The position numbers and the translations under genes are program-made. This document shows positions 31,301-44,674 of a DNA stretch of 64,000 bases, in pieces. The DNA is from Holacanthus passer (taxonomy: Eukaryota; Chordata; Actinopteri; Pomacanthidae), in contig JAFREQ010000063.1 of assembly GCA_025331565.1 (NCBI GenBank), positions 2,040,501 to 2,104,500 on the forward strand, in the 5' to 3' direction. Each line of letters opens with the position of its first letter. Positions within the stretch are counted from its first letter, which is position 1. The notes under the pieces are model-generated. The model saw only the letters and a program-made list of their open reading frames with translations. It was not told the DNA's origin and did not search any database.

Positions 31301-34264
31301 ATCCGACATTCACGCCCACTTCGTGCCAGCTGTTCTGTGGTGTTTGAACTTCTCTCTCAAGCTCTTTTATCTTTCTTTCCACAAGTATTTCTGTCACTTT
31401 TGATGTGAACAACCCAGTGCAACACTATGAACGCCTTCCAAGAGAGACTGTTAGCTGTGAGCCACATATTTGAACAATATGGCATCATCTGGGATGGCGA
31501 GTCGAGTGTGGCTGGATCAGATATCAACGCTTTTTCACATTCTGATATGGACATGTCATACAACACACTTTTTCTATTATAACCCAGTGTCACTATGCTT
31601 CAAACAAACAAAAAAAAAAAGCTTGTCAGATCATTGAACAGCATTTAAACCCCTTCCCTGACTCCTTTCGGACATTGGAAGTCGAGAACCTGCTTCTGAT
31701 TTCTGTTTTTTTCTGAAACCAACCATCTAATCCGGTGAAAGTAGGCCTGCATCTCTACAACAGCAATCTTGTATCCTGTGATTCAAGTCCGGCTTTAAAG
31801 CAGCTATTCACAATTTAACGTAGTTGGATGACACTTTGTATGAACTAGTTTGTTTTTCGCTTATCTCACCTTTACTGCTGTCAGGAAAACAGGCCTATGT
31901 GGTGCTGGTTTAGTGTTTATCCCACTCATGCACCCCCAGAAATATATTTTTACCTCCTATTTTCAAGAGGACTGTGTAATGTAAAGCGAGCAGTCATTTT
32001 AAATTAGCATGTCATCAGGATGTCGGGTAGCCAAGTGGTTAAGATGAATACCGCATAATCACAACGTCCGCTGTTGATTTCCGGCCAGCCATCTTTGTTG
32101 TGTGCCTCTATTTCTCTTCCTCTATTTCCTGCCTGTATCTCTACAATCACCATCACATAAAGGCAAAAAGCTTTAAGACATAAATAAATTATCATGTCAT
32201 TTACTGTTATGTGAAAACCCCGTAACCCCAGATTTGGTCAGCGTTGCGCGCCAACATAAATCGCACGATCAGATCATCTTCTGTGGTTTGACAAACTTCC
32301 ACCTCCCCTTTGGCTTAAGAGACCTTTTCAAAACTGGATAAAGCAAAGCAATGTTCAAAAGGTTTTCAGCTGACAGTCGTGTATAATGTAGTGGCAGAGA
32401 TGGAGAAGACAGAGAAGGTGTGAAAGAAAAACAGACAGCAGATGTCATCCCAGCAGGGGGTCCGTCTCATCCCTCCCCATCCAGATGACTTACTGCCTCT
32501 CACTGTGTCTGTCTGACTTTCTGTCTCTGTTCTCATGCTAAACATTTCAGATAACAGGGAAGAGGTGGTGGCAGAGCTGCAGAAGCTGTTGGTGTTTTTA
32601 TTTCTTTTTTAACCAAAGGGTACCAGAAACAAGAAGCGATCAGAGGTCTTATAACTGAGACTCGACCCGGGAACTGAGTCAGGCTGGGTCCAAATTAGAT
32701 TCAGTGTAATTACATTGGTGAGGTCCTGTTCTGTTGCAGCTCCGTGCACCAATATGTCCAACAGACAAGTTAATCCGAGCTCTCATCACACAGTGGATCA
32801 TAACCATCATAGGAGAAAATGTGATTTTAAAGGCAGGCTGTGAACTTTGAAAGAAACATGACGTAAACTGCTGCTCCTTTAGACCATAAAAACAGGTGGT
32901 TTCACACTCGCCACAGTTCTGTCAAAGTCACGATGAAGCAGCTTGTTGAGAAGTGGCCCAAGACAAACCAAATCAAACATGAGAGAGGCAGGAAAAAGCT
33001 GCTTTAGCTGAACTAAATATTAAAGACCATCCAAAAGTCTGTGGTAATATTATTGATCAACGTTTTTCTATAATAGATGTAGATGCACAAAAAGTTTCTG
33101 TCTTAATTATTGATGCAAATATTGGTATTAGAAGACAAATAAAGAAACAAGAGGAAAAGCTATTTTTCTATTGTGACTTTAAAGTTGCAGTCAGCATCTG
33201 CACTTTGTGGCTCCAAGTGGCAGTGACAGATTTCTGAAGACAGGATTTTGAATATTTTCACACCTGAAAATTGAATACTTGACATAATCTGAAATTTAAT
33301 TTTACATTTTAATTTTTGGTGATAAACTAACTAAACGAGGGGGTTTCTTTAATTTCCCCTTAATTTGTGAATTTAGGGGAAAAGCAGCTGAAATAAATTG
33401 TAAATGCATATATTAAAACCCTCAATCTCTAATCCCACCTTAATCTTAATCTGAATAGTTATACAATTGAATTGCAGAAATGCAAACAGTCATAAATTAT
33501 CTAGGGAAGAATGTGCAGCTTCAGGTTGATTTGCACATGGCTCTTTGGTCTGCTGCACCATCGTGACGCCCTCGCTCAGCGGTTTTTAGGAACTCTGCTT
33601 CATGTCTGTTAGTGCTTCAGCGACCACATCACAAGTCGATCCACACATGGCAGAGAGGTTTCAGAGCCGCGACCATGTGTGAGCTGCAGTAATTGGTGGT
33701 GGGTGGTAATTGCCCAGGCGTCACCGAGCGGGTGTGTTTGTATGTACATAGGATGTGTGTGTCTGTGTGTGTGTGTACTGTGTCTCCACGGTGTCTCGAG
33801 GTCTCTAGTCTCTCTAAGCTGCTGACAGTTCCTCATTAGACACTTCATTACTGTCAAAGCAGCAGAAACAAACCATCCAGCACTCGCCCTTTACCCTCCT
33901 CCTCCTCCTCTTCCTCCTACTCAAAAGTGGACATCTAATATGTGATTGCAGTGTCTTGAGGACATGAATTGGAGGAATCCAGAGCCCTGAACCCTGTCAA
34001 TATGAACATGATCACAGTATGTCTATATCTCAGTGCAGAATCAGCAAGAGTCCAGTTATTGTCTTGGCTTCATTTCTCTTCATCACTTTATCTTCTTCTC
34101 TCACTTCATCCTCCTGTCTGTCTCTCATGCTTTTGCTTTTTGTCTAGAAAATGAAAGGTGTGGTCAGTCATCTTTATCCCGGGGATTGAGGACATGTTCA
34201 GATGCATAGGTGAAATATCCATAAACATCAAAATGTTAGCATGGAAATTCAAGTAAAGTACAAT

Positions 34265-34636
34265 CAGTGGAAGTATTCAGATTCTTTACTTAAGCAAAAG
34301 TACTAATACCACACTGTAAAAATACTCTTACAAGTTGTGCATTGAAAGTTACTTAAGAAGAAGTATGTAAGTATGTACTGAAAGTGTTAAAACTAAAATA
34401 CTGAATGCATGAAAAATGTCCTCTGTAACAAAACATATTTTAGAAGCGGTTCGTAAATTTTTGTGCAAAAATCTTAATTTGCTCAGTAACTAGTAACTGA
34501 AGTTGTAAAATTATTGTAGTGGAGTTAATAAGTCCAAGATTTCGCTCTGACAGGTAATGGAGTAGGAGTAGAAAAGAAAAAGAAAAGATTACTTAAGTAC
34601 TGTATTTGAATGAATGTACTTCGTTACATTCCACTG
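34265..34636. mobile_element. hAT-like MITE (372 bp), copy 1
   Basis: The ends are CAGTGGAAG and, at the right, ACATTCCACTG, inverted copies of CAGTGGAA. The interior words gtattcagattctttactta and aagtactaataccacactgt, and the right-hand attacttaagtactgtattt, belong to an element I know to be common in fish. Eight-base near-duplicates AGTACAAT (34257-34264) and AGTACAAG (34640-34647) flank it with a 3-bp offset, which would suit the 8-bp duplications of hAT elements. No transposase frame is present. Confidence 0.65.
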
Positions 34637-36121
34637 CTTAGTACAAGTACCTCAAAAATGTATTTAAGTAAAGAAAAAAATAGAGGCTTTCTTTTTCATG
34701 TCATTATTTAGTCTCTTTCTATCAACATCCAACCGCTCTGTTTAATATGTTTCTCAATGTTAAGTGAAAAAAATCAAGGGACCATGAACTTTATTTTTGT
34801 TGCAGTTGTGATTATTTTTCAGTGACAGCTGGTGTTGACCATATTTCATACTTTCAGCCAAAAGTGAAAACAAGGAAAGGAACTTGCCAACATTTTAATG
34901 CATCAACTAGCAGTCGTACAACCACACGAGGCTCCGTCTACATGGAAAGCACAGCGGGTGAGAAGGTTGTGGTGGACGGATATTTCAGCTTTCAGGAAAT
35001 CCAAAACCACTTTGGGGGCTGTTTTGTGATTAAACCAAACCGAATGTAAGTCCCATCACGCGAGGTCAAAGTCATTTATTCAATAAATATGTTTCTGTGA
35101 CTATTTAATATCTACTTCCAGCCGTCACAAACATTTGTAGGTAGAAACTGAATATTGATTTCTAGTATTTCCTTTCACCTTTTCTAACTCAATAGACGAT
35201 AACTCAATCAACATTTACAGATGGAACAGGCCAATACATTTGCTGGACCTCGAGGCAGGAAATAGAGCAGAATTTAAAAAATAAAATGGCTTTCCATCTA
35301 AAAATCGAATGATGCTATTAGGTTACTTCTCCGCAGACTCAATGTTTATAACCTTTGCCTTATTTGTTTATATGAGGCTTTAAAGCGTCATTGTTAATTC
35401 TCATTTAAAAAGTTTTCTTTTAAGTGAGGTTTTTGCATGGTTAGATTTCTACACACAATGCTCCAACTTGCAATTAGTGGAATTTTAAGCTTAGTGTTTG
35501 GATGTTTCTTACCGAAACCTCGAGAGTAGTTCTTCTCTTCTCTCCATCCAGTTTGTTCATGTACACGGGCTTTGACTTCTGGCTGACACATGTAAACAGA
35601 CGAAATACAGGAAAACTAAGAAAACATTCAGACCAATTTGACATTACATATTTACATTTAGGAAACATGCTGCAAAGTGAGAAAACACGAGCAAATACAG
35701 AAACGCTGCAGGAAGAAGAATGAATTATTTTTGTTTATGATTCATGAAGTTATTGACCATATAGTGAAGATTAGAGAAAGACTGTGGTTACTGCTAATAA
35801 AAACACCAGTAGCAGATCTGTGATAGAAAGTGAACTGTGATCCACTTCCCAGAGCAGCACTGATTGCAGCATTAGACAAACTGTAATTCTCAGTAATTCC
35901 AGGAAATTGGGAAGAGTCAATTCAGAAAATGTGACTTGAACTCCGTCCTTTACTTTCTCTTCGCTCTCTTCCAGGTAAACTGACTGTGACTGTTATCAGG
36001 CTAATTATCAGATCTGCTCTTCCTCTCCACCTCACTTCTCCTGCAGGAAAACAGGAAGGCAGGATTAGAGTGACGCGCTGTGCTGAGATCCGGAGAGGCC
36101 GGACGAGTCGCTGGGTGGAAT

Positions 36122-36122
<1 letters not shown>

Positions 36123-36166
<44 letters not shown>

Positions 36167-36258
36167 AGAGAGAGAGTCGAGTCACTCTGACTGCACAGTC
36201 GACACACAAACATACTTTCTCTCAATATCTACCACACACACACACACACACACACACA
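36123..36258. repeat. Paired (CA)n microsatellites
   Basis: CA runs at 36123-36163 (then a GA run to 36176) and 36232-36258 are separated by about 55 bp of unique sequence. Confidence 0.97.
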
Positions 36259-36700
36259 TCCCCATTAAATCCATCAAGTGATCATGAGCAAACAAATAGC
36301 ACAACCAGCTCAGGGAAAACTCGCCATATCGTGGATCTAATAAAAAAAAGTCACGGGGCGAGGACGACGAGGAGAGAGCCAAGAAACAATAAGGGCCTCA
36401 GACTGCAGCCAAGAACGCCACAGTAACGTTTACGACCTGCATTAGGGTTCAGACCCAGTCATTATGAGGAAGAGGTGCTCATTATAGCCTTTTATGGGAG
36501 GAAACAAATAGTCTCCTGTGACTCACATTTTTGGTGAAATGCAAAGATGCAAAACAACGTGTTAAAAAAAAAATTGTGGCTGCAGTTGGCCGAGGAAGCA
36601 CGCGAAGTTATCTTGGACAGATATCTGTGACCTTGAGAGGTGGTAATTGAGCGGAAAGGGGATGTAAAACATCCGCTAGTGGGGTTTAGTGTGACTGTGT

Positions 36701-36702
<2 letters not shown>

Positions 36703-36746
<44 letters not shown>

Positions 36747-36753
36747 ACACACA
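36703..36753. repeat. (CA)n microsatellite
   Basis: CA dinucleotides with one AG interruption near 36741. Confidence 0.97.
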
Positions 36754-37689
36754 GCAGCAGTGGCAGCAGTGTTAGTCCCAGGCTGGCCTCTCTCTGGCAT
36801 TATCTCATAGCCTGAGCACTCCCGCTGCCTCAGAGGCCGGCCAGCTCCGCACACAGAAGCATTACGTGCATCTGCCTCGCATTAATCGGCAAGTTATGGA
36901 AAAACTGCGCGTCAAAAGACATTACTGAGGGTGGAGGGGTGAGGTGGTGGGATCTGCTCACACAATACGGCCTCGCACACTATTTTTCATTCTCGCTTCC
37001 TTTTTGAATATATTGTCCTTTCATTCACATTTAACAGAGTCAAAGCACCTTTTATCTTCTATTTATTACTTTTTTTATTACTTTAAAGTGTATACAAACA
37101 ACAGAAAATCATTTCATATGTTTCTATATCCCTTTGTCCAAATTTATTTTACAACTACACATGTGAATAATAGTACAAATAGGTCACAAGGGCCCCACTT
37201 CCACGCTCACATCCATCTACTTTGCTGGGGGCCCCCGTGACGCCTGCTGCCATTGACTCTATTCAAAGCTGCAACGACCACATCCATAGGCAGCTAATAA
37301 CAAATTCACATGACCTCATCCCAGCGCAGGTGGTTTCTGCGCCATTTCTTTACACTGACAGCAGAGTAAAGAAAAACAATCAGCAGGAAGCTACAGATTA
37401 GTGTTAGTTAATGTGACAGATCAGCAAGTTCAGTGAAAAATGAGGTTTGTGTCAAGAAAATTCTGCGCGAGGAACCAAGTGTTTACTTAAACAAATAAGT
37501 CTTTTCTGCACTTTTTTGGAGTTTGGAATATAACCATCTGCACTGATATGTACTGCTTCCAGGAAATAGCCACAGCCCGTCACACGACAGTCTGACATCA
37601 ACAAAAGTTCTCATCTTCCTTCTCCTGCCAACTCACCAAACCAAATGAGGGCATTACAACTTTAAACCGTATCATGAACTCACAGTTTC

Positions 37690-38200
37690 CACAAAGTTCC
37701 ACAAGGTTCAGTACTGGGTCCTGTCTAGTAACGCCCATCTTTATGCAGATGATACAGTTCTGTGTTGCTTTGCTAATACTGCACACTTGAAATCCTACTT
37801 CTCAAGTCTTTGATAAATTGTAAGATGCACTTTTGAAATTCTTAAAAGTCCTGAATGCAAACAAGATTAAACATATTCTCTAGAGTCAGAGATATTGTGG
37901 ACAATGGTTTGCATATTACCACTCTGAATGGACTTACAGTAGTATTAAGGTCTCAGAGAATAAATATCTTTGTAACTGACCAGATCAAAAAGTTATGTTT
38001 AGATTTTACACTGTCACGCTTGTCGAAATTTGTACAGAAACAGAGCTGATTTTCCTCTGTTTAGTAGGAAGCAGATAATTGAAGCCATCTTCTTGCCTGT
38101 CCTGGATTATGGGGATGTTATCTATAGACTCATTGCTTTGTTTTTACTCAGTATCAACACATCCTATGAGTGCGATATACACTCTCCAAAAAAAAACTCT
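37690..38200 (+). pseudogene. Broken LINE reverse transcriptase fragment
   Basis: Read across several frames, the sequence shows the order of reverse transcriptase motifs: a PQGSVLGPVL-like stretch (37700-37724), the catalytic box LYADDTVL (37738-37761), a NANKTKHILFSRVRD-like segment (about 37853-37895) and LPVLDYGDVIY (38093-38125). This order and wording fit a LINE of the L2/CR1/Rex type found in fish. Stop codons and frameshifts separate the pieces, so it is dead. The upstream half of the element and its endonuclease were not seen. Confidence 0.75.
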
Positions 38201-41090
38201 AAAGACTTATATATCTAAAGGTCCAGACCCAGTAACATAACCTTGACGTTTTCCAACCCTCTTCCTCTCATTTAGACCCTCGTGCCCCCACCAAGTCTCA
38301 CTTTTCAGGTCCCCTGCTTCAAACCCTTCTTGGTCTATCATTGACTCCCATTCAACCTAATTTTATCCAACCTCTTGACCCCTTGAATCCTTCATGTCTC
38401 TGACACCTTACCTGCTCTTCCAATACACTATTTTGCATACATAACACTGGATTTGAGGAAAGCTGCAGGAGGCTCGTGCTCTTTCTGCATTTCTAAATCA
38501 CCCAGGTTCACAAATCCCATTTCTCTCTTTAACTTCTTTTTCTTTTTATGGGATCTCATGCTAATAAACCTCAATGGTTGCAGATACTTTGGGCCTCATG
38601 TTGTGACATCTGTTAAATTGAATTTGACATGTTCATGCCGTGGTTTGGTTTTTCCCGCAGCGCCTCTTGGAGTGGATGAAACTGGTCTTATCAAACTTTA
38701 TGATCATCACTTAATATTGACGTGTGAAATGTGATTTGTGCAAAGTCTTTATTTGTGGCTGGGGGTCCTCCAAAGTCTCTGTCAGAGGTCTGTATATTTC
38801 AGCCTGTTATCTGTGCTGATGATACAGAGTTCATATTCTAGCTGCAGGAGAAACCAGCGTCAGGCTTCGCTGCTGCTCTCTCATCAGGACAAACATCCAG
38901 TGTCTCTGTCAAACCGCTGAATGTTCTCCGTGGTCACATCTCCCCCTCCCCTCCCATCTCTCAGATATTTCTGTAATGAATAAACTTTCTCGCCTCTGAC
39001 ATTCACTCTCAGAGATTTTCTGTTTGTCAGCACATACGGTTTACCCAGCATCCGGCGGGTCGTGACTCACTCTCTGACTCTCTCGTCCTCATTCGGGTTT
39101 GGAAACATCACTTTATTACTAAATTTTACATAAGACACTAACCGACCCAAGAGAGGCCCTGCGTTGTTTGTTTGCTGCTTTGTCAGAGTGTCAGAGTTAG
39201 AAAAGAGAGCAAGAAATCATCAGTTATCATGTTCATCAATACAATACATGAATCGCTTGTTATAACTACCACAGTTTTGAAGCAGTATTTTGTGGTTGGT
39301 GTTGTTTTGGGTTTCATAAGTTAAATTAAACATCTCAGCAAAGAAATGAAAGCTGCATTAATTGTTCTTTTTCGAAACTTGGTAGCAGTGAAACAAGCTG
39401 AAGAAATGACACAGTAATTGTCTTATAAAGTTGATGATGTCGACATGAACATGTCATGATAACCTGTCGTATCAGTGGCACATTATTTGCAAGTAGCACC
39501 ACATTTTTAGTGTATTTGCTACTACAGGTCTCTCAGCTGTTGTCCTCAGTTGCTCTTTGTCGCCTTCTCAAAAAGTGCCTATATTTACAGACAGATTTTG
39601 TAAATCTGGATGATGCACAGGTTGACTTTCCTGTTTGCTTTTCCTCAGGATGTGCTTTGGGTGTGTCACAGTTCTTTTCAGTGTACATTTCATTTTTTAT
39701 GTTATTCCAAATATGTTTTTTTCTATTGGTTTTTTTTTTTTAATGTATTACTGGAAGATGTATGTTTTGTCAAATAGCAGTGTCTTGTAATTCCACGTGG
39801 GACAGGCCAGATTTTTGGCGTCTTTTAATTCCCCACATTCTTCCCAGAGGCATCAGAGGGACATCAGAGGGACATCAGGGGCATGTACCCCCCAAAATTT
39901 CTGATTCGATGGCTTCAGAAAATTGTTAAATTGTCTTTTTGCAAGAACACTTGCTGTTTCACATAGGAAAGAAAAATGACAATAGCATCCTTTTTATCTA
40001 GTTGCAATCCACATCTAATTAGTCTCAGCTTGTTGCCCTTATTTGTATCAAACCACAATATTACAGCAATAAAATCCGAAAACAATTGGATGTACATGAG
40101 AAGATTTTTTTTTTTTTTTTTTACCAAGAGCCAAGAGTTAACATGCATTGTGTCGGAACTGTACAGCAGCATGATGGGAATGTGAGCTTTGGATAATAAA
40201 TAACTAAGACTTTTTAATTCTCCTGGTCAGTATTGTTATTTTCTAAACCACCATTCATTTTATGATGTTAGACAACTTCTGATAGCTGATAATAAACACA
40301 GCAGCCAAAGTAGTGAATCATTGGTAAACAGTTGTTTTGGCGTGAACATTATTATTTGCAAAGTAACCACAGACTCACGGATGATTTGTTTCTGAATGTT
40401 TCGTGTTAATATGAACATCCAGGTTGCAGCAACAGAGCATCAGACATCAGAAGAGCCAACAGTGTAGCGCCACTGGTTGATTGGCTTTAGTTTTATTAGG
40501 GTTTTACTGTCTCCAAACAATATAAACTGACTGTCACCCTGATGAGTTAAAACTGTTCGTGACGAGTTGTGAAACCGTGCTTCCTCCAAAAAGAAAAAAA
40601 AAACTTCTTGGCTTCATCTCTTACAATCTCATTTACTCCAACAACACAACACTCGTTGCTCATTTCCTGCAGAATCAAAAACACAATTTAATTCGCCTCG
40701 TTAAGGCTGAATGTGGAATGTATGAAATGTGTGTGTTTGTGCATGCGTGTGGATGTTTTCATGCCGTCCCACAACCGCAATGAACACAAGCAGCAATAAA
40801 AAAAAGGGAAGCGAGAGACAAGAGTAATGCAGATGAATGGACTGACAGAGTGAGATAGACAGATGTGGAGTGAGACAGAAAGTGAGAAGAGAGCTGGAGA
40901 GCAGCCAGAGTTTACAGCACAACATTTCATTTCACACTCTTTAACGTCTCCTGATGGAGTTTTGCTGGCGGGGAAATACCTGATTAGTCAAGTTGTTTAA
41001 TGTGACTTCCTCTGCGATAACATTCAAACACCTCACAAATCAACGATCACAGTTCAGACGAAAAAGATTATTTATTACTCTTTGAACTCA
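38201..41090. other. Intergenic, no gene seen
   Basis: A second possible reverse-transcriptase scrap (ADDTEFIF-like, about 38814-38840) follows the LINE fragment. A small tandem of gacatcagagg units lies at about 39846-39882, and T-runs near 39729-39742 and 40107-40122. No exon was found. Confidence 0.6.
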
Positions 41091-41092
41091 AC

Positions 41093-41450
41093 AATAGAAG
41101 TATTCAGGTTCTTTACTTAAGTAAAAGTATCACAATTCTACACTATAAAAATACTCCACTACATGTAGAAGTCCTGCATTCAGAACTGTATTTATGATAA
41201 AGTATTATCAGCAAAATGTACTTAAAGTACTCATTCTGAAGTAAAATGGTCTCTATCAGTGTTTTACTATTATATCTGATGTTTTAAAATTAATATCACT
41301 GCTGCATTAATGTGTATGATGCATTTTACTGCAGTAGATGTTTAAGGTTGAGCTCATTTGAACCACTTTATATATTGTTGGCTAGTTTCATCTGCAGCAA
41401 TGTATCATATTCTATAAGATCATCATATGTTTGTAGCATCAAAGTCCTGT
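41093..41450. mobile_element. hAT-like MITE, copy 2 (right end not defined)
   Basis: It shares gtattcaggttctttactta, agtaaaagtatcacaattct and ataaaaatactccactacat with the copy at 34265-34636 and continues with A/T-rich sequence. The right terminus was not identified, so the element may be truncated. Confidence 0.55.
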
Positions 41451-44084
41451 GAGAACCAATAAACCAATAAACATCCATGACTCAAATGAGAGGCGGTCAA
41501 CATGACATCACACAGGTAGGTTCACCTGGACACTGTTGGAGGGTCAGAATTTTACTAGCAACAACTCAATTATATAAACTGTCAATTGAAAATATAATTA
41601 TGAATAATTTATACCTAATAAATAACATAATTACTTCTATATTTAATTTCGTTTTTCTTTTTTTTTTTGTTGATTCTTGTATCTTAATTTAACTCTAGAT
41701 TCATTCAGATTTATAATTATTAAAGTCAAACACATGGTCAGCCCCTGTGGAGAGTCAGACTATCTTCACATATACTCATAAAACAGGCCTGGACCACTTG
41801 TAAATTTTGTTTCTACCAAAATTTACGAGAACATTGGTGAATGCAGTTCTGTTAAAATACTCATAAATGCCAACTGAAGCTGAAATCTACAACTCTGATC
41901 AGTTGAAATATGTTCACACACACGTACAGTACCTTGCATTTTAGTAAAAACATTTATGTGAAAGTCTTTCTGTATTTCAAACAAACACACAGATACACAC
42001 CCAGACCCACACACAGTTGCACACACAAACCCATCTTTCATGGCCGAATCATGCAGCGGTGTAAACTGATTCCCACCCAGATACAGTCAGCCTTTCAGCC
42101 ACGCAGAAGGAATCTGACAGGAGTGTGAAAGTCGCTGTGTGAGGTTAAACGTCGGATGAGGAAGATTACTCAGGGGGAAAAGAATTAAATAAGCACTGAA
42201 ACACACAGTGTGAACAACTGTACTGATGTGTGTGTGTGTGTGTTTTGGTAAAAAATACCAAACATTTGCTTCTCACATGTGAGAATTTAATGAATTTCTA
42301 TCAATTTTATCAGTATGAGTTCCCGTATTTTTCCCTTATTTTTTTTTTACATTTGTAAGATGAAACGATTCATCTGAAATGCAAAGTGTGTGTGAAGAAT
42401 AAGAACAACAGACATCCTTCATTTCAGTGATTTCTCAGTGAGAAATGAAGGCATCTAAAAAAAAGTTTTTCTTCCATCTCATTTCTTTATGAATGCACAC
42501 ATGCATCCTTTATAACCAAATCTGTTACGAATTGGAATGAAATAAGCTTGACCCAACTTGTTTCTGAAGGTTTAATTGTGCTTTGACTGCTTTATTACCT
42601 CCTGAGCTCCAGGTACTTGGCTCCCCTTAATTCTCTCAAGTGGTGTGTTGACAGTGAAAACAAGCCGGGGGAACAAACGCCAGGAGGGATCCAAGGATCT
42701 GATTGCACAGCCTCGAGCCCCCTACTTGGCTCCGGCTACAATGGGTGTTTGGAGGGAAAGATGGACGGTCGCACAAAGAGCATGGAGTTTTGCCATTGTG
42801 CAAGTGCGCCCTGGGGTTTCTTTAAATATTTCTGCAGGAATGTCACCTCAGTGAGAGCGTTTTCACTTTTAAGAGGAAGTTTGGTTTTGATCTGCTTCCA
42901 AATTCGAAGTCATAGGAGGGATGATAGATGCTCATTGAAAGAGTTTGGACATGTGCCAGCGCGTTGTCATACTTTTAACTCTGAGATAATTTATAATTAT
43001 ATGTTTATAGACAGAAACTCTGGCATTTAAAGACTAAGTCTGGTGATTTTTTTTTTTTATTGTCAACAAATCCCAAAATGATGCTCTCGTGTTAAAAAGC
43101 ATCCACCCTAGCATTTCCAGGTTATTTCATAAAAGAGTCAGATTATACTGGTACTTTAATGAAGCCAAACTCACATTATAGTTTACATCATTGTCCTACT
43201 GTGCTGATAAAATCATCTACATCTTTCTTTTGCAAAAGCTCCAAACTCTCCTCCACAAGATCTTCTGATCAAACCCGTCCTTAATGTCGACATAGTCTCA
43301 TTCTTGTGCCATTGAGCTCTTTGTTGTCCAAAAACACATCAGTAAACCACATTGTTTCACTTGTTGACATATTCATTCCTTATCATTTTGAGCCCTACAT
43401 AACCTTCCTGGTGATGTAAATACTTACAGAGCACCAAAAGTATTTTAATACATCTCTGAAAATAGTCCCCAGCAAATTCACTATTTACCCCTGTTTGAGT
43501 AAAAAACTACAGCGTCCAGCTGTTTAGTGAAATTAATTATCCTATTTATTAAATGAAACTACTTATTTTGAGCTGTTTCAAGATTTGTGGAGGATCCAAT
43601 AGGCTCAGGATGACAGACAGAGTCGAGGGAAGTCTGAAAGTTTTGAGACAGACAGGTTTTGATATTTTTTTGGTGTTTATTGACAATAACAAAAAATATG
43701 CCATACAACACCAGCCTAATCATTTGAAGATCACAGGACAAACTGATTCTACTATGTGTTAATGTGATTGAGAAATTTCAGTTTACTCTGGAGATGATTT
43801 CTCCGACACTGTTGATCCAGTTAAATATAAAATCCACTGATTGACACCACTGATGTGATCTTGAGAGCTAAAGAACCCGAAGCATCTCAGCGTTCCAACA
43901 TTTTCAGAATTAGTGTGATGATGCCAAATCAGTGCAGGTCAAACCAAGGTCACATTTTTACCCGTTGCATCCTCTTTAAATTTGTTAATGGGTACTCCAA
44001 AGTACCATAAAACACAACCCAGATGGAGAACTGGTGACGCCAAGATGTGCAAGGCAATCTAATGATCACTTAGTAAGACATTTT
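41451..44084. other. Intergenic, no gene seen
   Basis: Mostly A/T-rich. The block at 42590-42870 is less biased, repeat-free and contains acaatgg and ccattgtg (SOX-type cores), making it a weak candidate for a conserved element. The stretch 43025-43130 resembles dispersed repeat sequence. Confidence 0.55.
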
Positions 44085-44262
44085 ATTTTGACGGAGGGGA
44101 AGCTAGAGAAAGAGGAGGGGTTAGGAAGGGTAGGTAGGTAGGAAGGTAATGGGTGAGGTAGATTGAAGGTTAGGGTGGAGGTAGAGAGGATATGTAGGGG
44201 GAGTAAAAAGTGAGATAGAGAGGTGGTAGAGGGGAGGAAAAGGGGAAGGGGGAGAAGCCCAA
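44085..44262. repeat. Purine-rich low-complexity tract
   Basis: Nearly all purine on the + strand for about 175 bp, built from ggtagg, gagagg and gggaagg words. The antisense frame across it is Pro/Ser/Leu-rich low complexity and not a gene. Confidence 0.85.
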
Positions 44263-44348
44263 AGCTCTTCGGGAACAAAGAGTTACTTATACAACCAGCA
44301 GCAACAGCTGAAAACATCTTTAAGCTGAGCCGGGCTGGCTGAGAGTTT

Positions 44349-44349
<1 letters not shown>

Positions 44350-44406
<57 letters not shown>
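44350..44406. repeat. (TG)n microsatellite
   Basis: Uninterrupted TG dinucleotides of about 57 bp, 90 bp after the purine tract. Confidence 0.98.
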
Positions 44407-44408
<2 letters not shown>

Positions 44409-44674
44409 TTAGACCAGGGGTAACCCAGAACATGTACTGGTCCTGTGTTTCTATAAATGTTTAAATTTCTCATATGTATTTGTGATATACAATATATGTA
44501 CATATGTGCACCTTTGAATCCTTAAATTCACTTTAAAACAACTAATAAATGCAGCTTATCTTGAGTGATGATAGAAAAAAGGTCACAAGGCATTAAAATC
44601 AAAATGGTTCAGCAAGAACATGTTCAGAAAATATCACATCAGTCTGCCTATTAGAGTGTTTTGCAGAGTTGACA

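Larger units (their letters stand above)
25732..34264. other. Intergenic, about 8.5 kb, no gene seen
   Basis: Microsatellites lie at about 26263-26290, 27653-27710 and 28337-28374. A GC-richer block at 28130-28310 lacks repeats and could be a conserved element. The 162-residue frame at 26907-27395 has no domain, no splice context and no recognisable similarity. A/T-rich unique-looking DNA makes up the rest. Confidence 0.65.
34637..37689. other. Intergenic, no confident gene; CA microsatellites
   Basis: A/T-rich DNA with CA repeats at 36123-36163, 36232-36258 and 36703-36753. A frame at 34822-35049 is bounded by an acceptor-like TTTTTCAG and a donor-like GTAAGT but matches no family I know. 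The block at 36580-36680 is repeat-free. Confidence 0.6.

Noticed and set aside
44066..44503. 145-residue minus-strand frame with His/Thr repeats
   Set aside because: It is the translation of a TG microsatellite and a purine-rich tract.
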